Below, piece after piece: positions 6,704-12,173 of a DNA stretch of 12,173 nt (the first letter of the stretch is position 1; each line of letters starts with the position of its first letter). The translations under genes and the position numbers were made by a program. Under the pieces are notes generated by a model. That model was not told the origin of the DNA. It saw only the letters and a list, made by a program, of their open reading frames with translations, and did no database searches. Origin of the DNA: Clostridia bacterium (GTDB taxonomy: Bacteria > Bacillota > Clostridia > Oscillospirales > CAG-272); assembly GCA_900753295.1 (NCBI GenBank), contig CAADYQ010000117.1, positions 1-12,173 on the forward strand. Reading direction: 5' to 3'.

Positions 6704-6732
6704 TTGACATAAAAAATTTTTTGTGGTATAAT
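6704..6732 (+). promoter_or_regulatory. Perfect-consensus sigma-A promoter of the SCIFF operon
   Basis: TTGACA (6704-6709), a 17-bp A/T-rich spacer and TATAAT (6727-6732) match consensus exactly. The start site would be near 6739, giving a leader of about 45 nt. It begins only 9 nt after the CvpA-like stop codon. Such strength fits a highly produced precursor peptide. Confidence 0.9.
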
Positions 6733-6749
6733 AATTTGAATGAATGATT

Positions 6750-6767
6750 TGACGGCAAAAGCCGTCA
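6750..6767 (+). promoter_or_regulatory. Leader hairpin just upstream of the SCIFF ribosome binding site
   Basis: TGACGGC and GCCGTCA form a perfect 7-bp stem closed by an AAAA tetraloop, ending 3 nt before the AAAGGA ribosome binding site (6770-6775). There is no T-tract, so it is not a terminator. Its place near the 5' end of the mRNA fits an RNA-stabilising element or a modulator of translation. Confidence 0.6.
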
Positions 6768-6783
6768 GGAAAGGAACTCCTGT

Positions 6784-6942
6784 ATGAAACACATAGTCAC
6801 CATAAAGACCCGCAACCTTTGCGCCAGCGCGCAGAACGGCGGCTGCGGCGAGTGCCAGACCTCTTGCCAGTCTGCCTGCAAGACCAGCTGCGGCATTGCC
6901 AACCAGAAGTGCGAGAATAAGAGCGCCAAGGTAAGCAAATAA
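6784..6942 (+). CDS. SCIFF-family ranthipeptide precursor (variant core)
   Basis: This 52-residue peptide starts MKHIVTIKTRNLC and contains SAQNGGCGECQTSCQSACK (15-33), almost identical to the conserved SCIFF core. SCIFF precursors are ribosomally made peptides in which a dedicated radical SAM enzyme links a Cys sulfur to another residue; their role in Clostridia is unresolved, with reports pointing to signalling. Here Cys residues are at 13, 21, 24, 28, 32, 36 and 43. Cys13 is additional to the usual six. The stretch usually read as CKTSCTVANQ is CKTSCGIANQ here, so the Thr at 37, reported as thioether acceptor for Cys32 in characterised homologues, is Gly. AAGGA (6771-6775) lies 8 nt before the ATG. 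The maturase gene follows 64 nt later, beyond a terminator-like hairpin. Confidence 0.95.
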   Translation: MKHIVTIKTRNLCASAQNGGCGECQTSCQSACKTSCGIANQKCENKSAKVSK

Positions 6943-6950
6943 AGATCCAT

Positions 6951-6990
6951 GGGGCTGTCGCGCTAACGTGTGACAGCCCCTTATATTTTT
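6951..6990 (+). terminator. Attenuating intrinsic terminator between SCIFF precursor and maturase
   Basis: GGGGCTGTC (6951-6959) pairs perfectly with GACAGCCCC (6972-6980) around a 12-nt loop, and is followed by TTATATTTTT. It begins 8 nt after the precursor stop and ends shortly before the maturase ribosome binding site (GGAG, 6996-6999). No promoter is visible between it and the maturase. Partial read-through would give many precursor transcripts and few enzyme transcripts. Confidence 0.85.
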
Positions 6991-7006
6991 CATTTGGAGA
7001 AGTTTT

Positions 7007-8410
7007 ATGATACATCAGTACAAACTTGGCGGTTACAATATCGTGCTTGACGTTGCCTCGGGCGCCGTTCACGCAGTGGACGAGGTCGCATATGACATAA
7101 TATCCGAGTATGAGGGCAAAAGCCGGGATGAGGTCGTATCCGCCGTCGCCGCGGCACATTCGGACCTTCCGCGCGCGGATATAGAGGAGTGCTACGATCA
7201 GGTAGCGGAGCTTGCCGCGGAGGGCAGCCTTTTTGCGGTAGATAATTTTGAACCGATGGCGGGCAAGCTGAAGGAGCGCACTGCGGGCGTCGTCAAGGCG
7301 CTTTGCCTGCACGTGGCGCACACCTGCAACCTCAATTGCTCCTATTGCTTTGCAAGCCAGGGCAAATATCACGGCGACCGCGCCGTTATGAGCTACGAGG
7401 TCGGCAAGCAGGCGCTTGATTTTCTTGTTGCGCACTCGGGCACGCGGCATAACCTTGAGGTCGATTTCTTCGGCGGCGAGCCGCTTATGAAATTTGACGT
7501 GGTGAAGCGTCTTGTCGCCTACGCGCGCAGTATCGAAAAGGAGGCGGGCAAGAATTTCCGCTTTACCCTTACCACGAACGGCGTGCTGATCGACGATGAT
7601 GTTATCGATTTTGCCAATCGCGAGATGAGCAACGTCGTGCTGAGCCTTGACGGACGGCGCGAGGTGCACGACCGTTACCGCGTTGACTATGCGGGCAACG
7701 GGAGCTGGGATAGGATAGTTCCCAAATTCCAAAAGCTCGTTGCGGCGCGCGGCGGTAAAAATTATTATATGCGCGGCACATTTACGCACGCAAATCCGGA
7801 TTTTCTCAAGGATATCGAGACTATGCTCGACCTCGGCTTTACCGAGCTGAGCATGGAGCCGGTCGTCTGTGCGCCGGGTGACGCCGCCGAGCTGACCGCA
7901 GAGGATCTGCCCGTGGTGCTTGACCAGTACGAAAAGCTCGCCGATCTCATGATAAAGCGCGACCGCGAGGGCAAGCCGTTTACCTTCTACCATTACATGA
8001 TAGACCTTGAGGGCGGTCCCTGCATATACAAGCGTATTTCCGGGTGCGGCTCGGGGACCGAGTATATGGCGGTCACACCGTGGGGCGATCTTTACCCCTG
8101 CCATCAGTTCGTGGGCGAGGAAAAGTTCCGCCTCGGCGATATCTGGCACGGCGTGACCAATACCGCCGTGCAGAGTGAGTTTGCCGCCTGCAACGTTTAT
8201 GCTCACCGTGAATGCCGCGACTGCTGGGCGCGCCTTTACTGCTCCGGCGGCTGTGCGGCAAACGCATACCACTCCACCGGAAGCGTCACCGGCGTTTACA
8301 AATACGGCTGCGAGCTTTTCCGCAAGCGCATCGAATGCGCCGTGATGGTCGCTGTTGACCGCGCCTTCCGCGCTGCCGAGGAAGCGGATGATGACGACTC
8401 CGATAATTGA
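7007..8410 (+). CDS. SCIFF radical SAM maturase (CteB/Tte1186-like, SPASM domain)
   Basis: The 467-residue product forms thioether cross-links in the neighbouring SCIFF peptide. Residues 1-85 resemble the PqqD-like RiPP recognition domain that binds the leader. The radical SAM core follows, with the [4Fe-4S]-binding CNLNCSYC (Cys107, Cys111, Cys114) and FFGGEP (154-159). The C-terminal SPASM/twitch region has the Cys set expected to hold two auxiliary clusters: Cys339, Cys347, Cys365 (YPCHQF), Cys395, Cys403, Cys406, Cys412, Cys416 and Cys435. Length and order match TIGR03974-type maturases. The acidic tail DDDDSDN is a minor variation. GGAG at 6996-6999 gives 7-nt spacing to the ATG. Its last 20 bases overlap the start of the decarboxylase-like gene, so they are translationally coupled. 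No cysteine of the core motif is missing, so the enzyme should be active despite the altered precursor. Confidence 0.96.
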   Translation: MIHQYKLGGYNIVLDVASGAVHAVDEVAYDIISEYEGKSRDEVVSAVAAAHSDLPRADIEECYDQVAELAAEGSLFAVDNFEPMAGKLKERTAGVVKALCLHVAHTCNLNCSYCFASQGKYHGDRAVMSYEVGKQALDFLVAHSGTRHNLEVDFFGGEPLMKFDVVKRLVAYARSIEKEAGKNFRFTLTTNGVLIDDDVIDFANREMSNVVLSLDGRREVHDRYRVDYAGNGSWDRIVPKFQKLVAARGGKNYYMRGTFTHANPDFLKDIETMLDLGFTELSMEPVVCAPGDAAELTAEDLPVVLDQYEKLADLMIKRDREGKPFTFYHYMIDLEGGPCIYKRISGCGSGTEYMAVTPWGDLYPCHQFVGEEKFRLGDIWHGVTNTAVQSEFAACNVYAHRECRDCWARLYCSGGCAANAYHSTGSVTGVYKYGCELFRKRIECAVMVAVDRAFRAAEEADDDDSDN

Positions 8411-9746
8411 TTTCATAGAAAAATACAAAAAAAGCGGCGCTGTGCGCCTGCATATGCCGGGTCATAAGGGCGTCGGCGCGCTCGGCTTCGAGAGCGCCGA
8501 CATAACCGAGATCGACGGCGCCGACAGCCTGTACGAGGCGCACGGGATCATCCGCGAAAGCGAAGAAAACGCCTCAGCTCTCTTCGGCTGTCCTACGTTT
8601 TATTCCGCCGAGGGCTCGTCGCTCGCCATACGCGCCATGCTTTACCTTGCCGTGCTTGCGGCAAGGGAGGAGGACTCGGCGCGTCCGCCGCTTGTTTTTG
8701 CCGCACGCAACTGCCACAAAACATTTGTTTCCGCGGCGGCATTGCTGGATATCGACGTGCGCTGGCTATACCCGGAGGCGGGCGGGAATTACCTCTCCTG
8801 CACCGTCACCCCGCAGGCACTTGACGCGGCGCTTGCCGCTGCGGAGAGAAAGCCGGCGGCGGTCTACATAACGTCGCCGGATTATCTCGGTAACATCGCC
8901 GACGTTGCGGGACTTGCCGCAGTCTGCCACCGCCGCGGTACGTTGCTGCTTGTGGACAACGCGCACGGCGCGTACCTGCGCTTTCTGCCGGTATCGCGTC
9001 ATCCCGTCGATCTCGGAGCCGATGCCTGCTGCGATTCGGCGCACAAAACTCTGCCCGTGCTGACGGGCGGAGCATATCTGCATATTTCGCGTAACGCACC
9101 GGCTGTGTTTTGCGCCGGGGCACGCCGCGCGCTGGCACTGTTCGGATCGACCAGCCCGTCATACCTCATACTTCAATCTCTTGATGCGGCAAACCGCGAG
9201 TTGGCAGGCGGATTCCCCGCGCGGCTCGGCGATATGGCGGAGCGCACCGCGTCGCTCGGGAAAAGCCTTGCCGCGCACGGCTTTACGCTCACCGGCGACG
9301 AGCCGATGAAGCTGACTATTGCCGCACGTCCGTGGGGCTATACCGGCGAAGGACTTTCGCGCGCGCTTTACGATGCCGGCATCGTTCCGGAATTTTACGA
9401 TCCCGACTATCTTGTTATGATGGTCTCGCCGTCAAACAGCGCGGCGGATATATCGCGCCTCGGCGAGGCGCTGATGAGCATCCCGCGCCGCAGGGCAGAG
9501 GATATCATCCCGCCGCTTCCCGGAAGACCGCGCGCGGCAATGCGCATACGTGACGCCGTTATGTCTCCCGCCGAGCGCATCCCGGTGGAAAAAGCCGTGG
9601 GACGCGTGCTTGCCGACACGAGCGTAGGCTGTCCGCCGGCAGTGCCGATAGCGGTATCGGGCGAAATAATAGATGAAAATGCCGTCCGGTGCTTTGAGTA
9701 CTACGGCATCGGGAGCTGTATCGTAACCAAGGAGATCGACGGCTGA
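8391..9746 (+). CDS. Orn/Lys/Arg decarboxylase-family PLP enzyme (YaaO/SpeA-like)
   Basis: The 451-residue product is a fold-type I PLP enzyme. Landmarks are RLHMPGHKG near the N-terminus (19-27), DSLYEAHGIIRESE (45-58), FYSAEGSS (70-77), DNAHGAY (189-195) with Asp189 at the pyridine-nitrogen position, and SAHKTLPVLTGGAYLH (216-231), in which Lys219 should bind PLP. Relatives decarboxylate arginine, lysine or ornithine to polyamines; the substrate here is not determinable. The usual DEAHG motif reads DNAHG. I chose the ATG at 8391 (MTTPIIDFIEKY) because GAGGA at 8378-8382 is 8 nt upstream. ATG 8388 is adjacent, and the frame is open to 8355 but without a site. It begins inside the maturase gene, so both are made from one mRNA. 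Whether it acts on the peptide or is merely co-transcribed is unknown. Confidence 0.88.
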   Translation: MTTPIIDFIEKYKKSGAVRLHMPGHKGVGALGFESADITEIDGADSLYEAHGIIRESEENASALFGCPTFYSAEGSSLAIRAMLYLAVLAAREEDSARPPLVFAARNCHKTFVSAAALLDIDVRWLYPEAGGNYLSCTVTPQALDAALAAAERKPAAVYITSPDYLGNIADVAGLAAVCHRRGTLLLVDNAHGAYLRFLPVSRHPVDLGADACCDSAHKTLPVLTGGAYLHISRNAPAVFCAGARRALALFGSTSPSYLILQSLDAANRELAGGFPARLGDMAERTASLGKSLAAHGFTLTGDEPMKLTIAARPWGYTGEGLSRALYDAGIVPEFYDPDYLVMMVSPSNSAADISRLGEALMSIPRRRAEDIIPPLPGRPRAAMRIRDAVMSPAERIPVEKAVGRVLADTSVGCPPAVPIAVSGEIIDENAVRCFEYYGIGSCIVTKEIDG

Positions 9747-9806
9747 GGCGGTCCCCGACCCCGGATATCGTCCTTCAGTCAACTATCTGTTTAAGGAGAA
9801 TGCAAT

Positions 9807-10712
9807 ATGTTGAAACTTGGTATGTATCTTCTGCGCGATGAGTCGCTTTCAGATGAGGAAAGACTTCGCATCATGAAGTCCACAGGCTTTGATTTTGTCT
9901 GCCTCGGTATGCCTCCGTATGCCGACGGCGACCTTGCCGCCACCGTCTCCCTCTGCGGGAGGCTCGGCATCCCGGTCGAAAATGTGCACCTGTCGGGCAC
10001 AAAGACCACGCTGATCTGGAACGAGGGCGACGAGGGCGATGCGATAGCCGACCGCTACTGCCGTGAGATAGAATATGTTTCCTCTCTCGGCGTAAAGACC
10101 GGCATCGCGCACGTCACGTGGGGCAAGAGCGCTCCCGCGCCGATAAACGAAACGGCGCTTTGCCGCTACGAGCGCATCGCGGAGTGCGCCGAAAAGAACG
10201 GTTTTGTCCTTGCGCTTGAAAATTCGGTCTACCCCGAGTATCTTTACGCCGTAATGGAGCGCGTGCGCGGCTCGCGCGGCATCGGATACTGCTTTGACAG
10301 CGGTCACCGCAACGCGTTTTCACCGGACGAGGACTATCTCGGAAAATTCGGCGGTATACTTGCCGCAACGCATCTTCAGGATAACAACGGCAAAAATGAC
10401 CTGCACGTCTTCCCGTTTGACGGCTGTGCGCCGTGGGACGAAATAGCCGAAGGCCTTGCCGCCTGCCCGTTTGCCAGGGAAAAGATATGTGCCGAGGTAA
10501 GCTCGGACAGTTTCCGCAAAATGCCGGGGCTGACCGCTGACGAGGTGCGCGCCTCCATCGACTGCATGGCTGCGGCGCACGACCCGCACCTTGTGCGCGT
10601 ATACGACGGCGGATTCTCGATATATGAAAACCTGAATTACGCTCAGCGCATCGAGCGGCTTTACGTCGCTATGGCGCGTATTTCCGACATGATAGAGGCA
10701 AAAGCAAAATGA
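9807..10712 (+). CDS. Xylose-isomerase-like TIM-barrel protein (sugar phosphate isomerase/epimerase family)
   Basis: The 301-residue product has the pattern of AP-endonuclease-2/xylose-isomerase-like TIM barrels. The expected metal and catalytic ligands are at strand ends: Glu138 in LALENS, Asp164 and His167 in CFDSGH, His189 in ATHLQDN, and Glu230 in CAEVSS. His61 in ENVHLS and His102 in IAHVTWG occupy usual active-site positions. Such proteins isomerise or epimerise sugars, inositols or related ketoses in the cytoplasm; the substrate is unknown. AAGGAG (9793-9798) lies 8 nt before the ATG. The 60 nt separating it from the decarboxylase gene show no convincing promoter or terminator, so it may be read from upstream. 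Its stop overlaps the start of the FAD oxidoreductase (ATGA), which makes a shared pathway likely. Confidence 0.88.
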   Translation: MLKLGMYLLRDESLSDEERLRIMKSTGFDFVCLGMPPYADGDLAATVSLCGRLGIPVENVHLSGTKTTLIWNEGDEGDAIADRYCREIEYVSSLGVKTGIAHVTWGKSAPAPINETALCRYERIAECAEKNGFVLALENSVYPEYLYAVMERVRGSRGIGYCFDSGHRNAFSPDEDYLGKFGGILAATHLQDNNGKNDLHVFPFDGCAPWDEIAEGLAACPFAREKICAEVSSDSFRKMPGLTADEVRASIDCMAAAHDPHLVRVYDGGFSIYENLNYAQRIERLYVAMARISDMIEAKAK

Positions 10713-12013
10713 ATAATATAACCGTAACACGGGAGATCCCCGTTGTCGGCAGCTATGACGTCGTTGTATGCGGCGGCGGACCTGCCGGCTGGACGGCGGC
10801 TGTCGCCGCGGCGCGTGACGGAGCCAGGACCGCGCTCATCGAGCGCTTCGGCTTTCTCGGCGGCGCCTGCACCGCAGGATATGTCATTCCCATAAGCGGA
10901 TTTTTCAAAAACGGCGACCGCAAGGTCGGCGGTATCGCGTGGGAATATATCGAGCGCCTCAGCGCCGCGGGCGGCGCGCAGGTGGAATATCCCCGCGGGC
11001 ACGTCTCTGTTGATATTGAGTACTGCAAGCTTGAGATCGAACGCATGGTGACCGAGGCGGGCGTGGATATTTATTCAAACTCCTGCATTGCGGGAGCCGT
11101 GCGGGAGGGCGGACGGATATCGTCTGTGTATTTTGTAAATAAAAACGGTATCGAGGCTGTTGCGGGCAAATGCTTTATCGACGCCACCGGCGACGGCGAC
11201 CTTTGCGCGGCGGCGGGTATTCCGTTTACCGTGAACGAGGCTCCCCAGCCGCTCTCCTATTGCTTTGAGCTTACCGGCGTTGATGTTACAACGCCGCTCA
11301 TGCGCGACTGCATCCATCATAACGGCAAGGTCCCGGCATCGCAGAATCAGGTCCTGCATGATTTCCTTGCCGAAAAGCATAAGGCGGGTGAAGCGCCGCT
11401 GTTCGGCGGTCCGTGGTTCAATACCGAGCTTAACGGCGACCGGCTTGCCGTAAACGTAACGCGCGATCCGGCGTCGGTGCTCGACAACCGCGCATACGGC
11501 GCCGCCGAGCGGAAGATGCGCGAGGATATTTTCCGTATAGTTGAACTTTGGCGCGAGAATTTCCCGGAATTCAAAAACGCCGTCGTCTCATCCACCGCCG
11601 CAAACGCGGGCGTGCGCGAGGGGCGGCATATAGTCGGCATTTATCGGCTGACCGGCGACGATGTGCTGAATGCGGTCGAATTTCCCGATACGGTAGCGCT
11701 GACAACGCATGTTGTCGATATCCACCGTACCGACGGGGGCGAGCAGCGGCTCATTAAATTCGATAAGGCGGGGCATATCCCGTACCGCAGTATGATAACC
11801 GATGCCTGCGATAATTTTATCGCCGCGGGCAGAATGATCTGCGCCGATGAGATAGCGCATGCCACATTGCGCGTCCAGGCGTGCGCAATGGCTATCGGCG
11901 AGGCGGCGGGCTGTGCAGCCGCGCTTTGCGCGGCGGGCGGAACGCCCGTGCGGGAGCTGGATACCGCCGCACTGCGTGCGGAGCTCGTCCGTCACGGCGC
12001 TGTGCTGGAGTAA
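10709..12013 (+). CDS. FAD-dependent oxidoreductase (FAD_oxidored/PF12831-like)
   Basis: The 434-residue product begins with an FAD-binding Rossmann unit: VVVCGGGPAGWTAAVAAA (18-35), Glu45 at the ribose-binding position and RFGFLGGACTAG (46-57). Further FAD motifs are FIDATGDGD (156-164), GVREGRHIVG (301-310) and the C-terminal block NFIAAGRMICADEIAHATLRV (369-389) followed by MAIGEAAGCAAAL. This combination is typical of the PF12831 group, common in gut and soil bacteria beside sugar or aromatic catabolic genes. The electron acceptor and substrate cannot be inferred. It overlaps the TIM-barrel gene by 4 bases, so the two are translationally coupled. No transmembrane segment or signal peptide is seen. 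The gene ends 16 bases before a perfect inverted repeat. Confidence 0.93.
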   Translation: MNNITVTREIPVVGSYDVVVCGGGPAGWTAAVAAARDGARTALIERFGFLGGACTAGYVIPISGFFKNGDRKVGGIAWEYIERLSAAGGAQVEYPRGHVSVDIEYCKLEIERMVTEAGVDIYSNSCIAGAVREGGRISSVYFVNKNGIEAVAGKCFIDATGDGDLCAAAGIPFTVNEAPQPLSYCFELTGVDVTTPLMRDCIHHNGKVPASQNQVLHDFLAEKHKAGEAPLFGGPWFNTELNGDRLAVNVTRDPASVLDNRAYGAAERKMREDIFRIVELWRENFPEFKNAVVSSTAANAGVREGRHIVGIYRLTGDDVLNAVEFPDTVALTTHVVDIHRTDGGEQRLIKFDKAGHIPYRSMITDACDNFIAAGRMICADEIAHATLRVQACAMAIGEAAGCAAALCAAGGTPVRELDTAALRAELVRHGAVLE

Positions 12014-12029
12014 ATATGTGGAAATATAC

Positions 12030-12067
12030 GTGGGTGTTAAAAACTCATTTGAGTTTTTAACACCCAC
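12030..12067. terminator. Perfect 18-bp inverted repeat between convergent genes (probable bidirectional terminator)
   Basis: GTGGGTGTTAAAAACTCA (12030-12047) is followed after TT by its exact reverse complement (12050-12067). It lies between the stop of the FAD oxidoreductase and the stop of the minus-strand gene, as expected for a shared terminator. The A5/T5 tracts are inside the stem and no T-run follows on either strand, which is unusual. A dispersed repeat or protein-binding palindrome is an alternative. Confidence 0.6.
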
Positions 12068-12076
12068 ATCGTATGT

Positions 12077-12173
12077 TTATTCGGCTTTTTTCTTATCGCA
12101 ATCTGGGCACTCCGGCAGTCCTGCGAGGCTGGTGAGCATCGAGAGGATACCTGCGAGGGCGGAGGCGGAGGCG
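12077..12173 (-). CDS. Small hydrophobic protein, C-terminal end only
   Basis: On the minus strand a frame open from the right edge ends with TAA (complement of 12077-12079). The visible 32 residues read ASASALAGILSMLTSLAGLP, then ECPDCDKKKAE. This is an Ala/Leu-rich probable membrane helix followed by a short cytosolic-type tail with a C-P-D-C pair and lysines. The composition looks coding, and its stop sits just beyond the inverted repeat, as for a convergent gene. The family cannot be recognised from this fragment and the start is outside the window. The CxxC tail could bind metal or form a disulfide, but that is only a possibility. Confidence 0.5.
   Translation of the reverse strand, partial: ASASALAGILSMLTSLAGLPECPDCDKKKAE

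Noticed and set aside
8355..8390. Earlier start for the decarboxylase-like protein
   Set aside because: The extra residues MTAPSALPRKR lack family similarity and a ribosome binding site. GAGGA at 8378 fits the ATG at 8391.
6797..8428. Long minus-strand open frame opposite the SCIFF and maturase genes
   Set aside because: It spans two certain genes and their terminator, has no family motif and no ribosome binding site, so it is a shadow.
9747..9806. Possible promoter or terminator between the decarboxylase and TIM-barrel genes
   Set aside because: Only a 4-bp GGTC/GACC stem without a T-tract and no paired -35/-10 were seen. Read-through transcription is the simpler view.
12099..12173. GGCGGAGGCGGAGGCG at the right edge as a microsatellite
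   Set aside because: It is explained by Ala-Ser-Ala-Ser codons of the partial minus-strand gene and is too short to call a repeat.

Overview
The window looks like a chromosomal segment of an anaerobic Clostridia-class Firmicute, probably a GC-rich Oscillospirales-like gut or sludge lineage. The strongest evidence is a SCIFF (six cysteines in forty-five residues) ranthipeptide precursor followed by its radical SAM maturase, a pair almost confined to Clostridia. GC-rich, alanine-rich genes, AT-rich intergenic gaps, AGGAG-type ribosome binding sites and near-consensus sigma-A promoters (several exactly TTGACA-N17-TATAAT) agree. No rRNA, tRNA, CRISPR array or transposase was seen, and no gene-free stretch exceeds 300 bases.

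Left part (1-2541, minus strand). A small cysteine-rich membrane peptide runs off the left edge. Next comes a Gfo/Idh/MocA oxidoreductase with a clear promoter, phased GACAA boxes just upstream and a hairpin terminator. Then a two-gene operon encodes a PQ-loop/SemiSWEET-like three-helix membrane protein and a degenerate SGNH-hydrolase-like protein, ending in a strong intrinsic terminator.

Middle (2752-6695, plus strand). A CitA/DcuS-type sensor kinase and its CitB/DcuR-type regulator are translationally coupled and divergent from the PQ-loop operon. No di/tricarboxylate transporter is present, so the target is unclear. A perfect-consensus promoter overlapped by an inverted repeat then drives a large CvpA-like membrane protein.

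RiPP module (6704-9746, plus strand). A second perfect-consensus promoter and a leader hairpin precede the SCIFF precursor. A terminator-like hairpin separates it from the maturase, plausibly giving much more precursor than enzyme. An Orn/Lys/Arg-decarboxylase-family PLP enzyme starts inside the end of the maturase gene. The precursor is atypical: the usual CKTSCT core reads CKTSCG, so the reported thioether-acceptor Thr is Gly, and there is a seventh Cys at position 13.

Right part (9807-12173). A xylose-isomerase-like TIM-barrel protein and an FAD-dependent oxidoreductase overlap by ATGA and probably form a small catabolic unit on an unknown, likely sugar-related, substrate. A perfect 18-bp inverted repeat follows, then the C-terminal end of a convergent small hydrophobic protein cut by the right edge.
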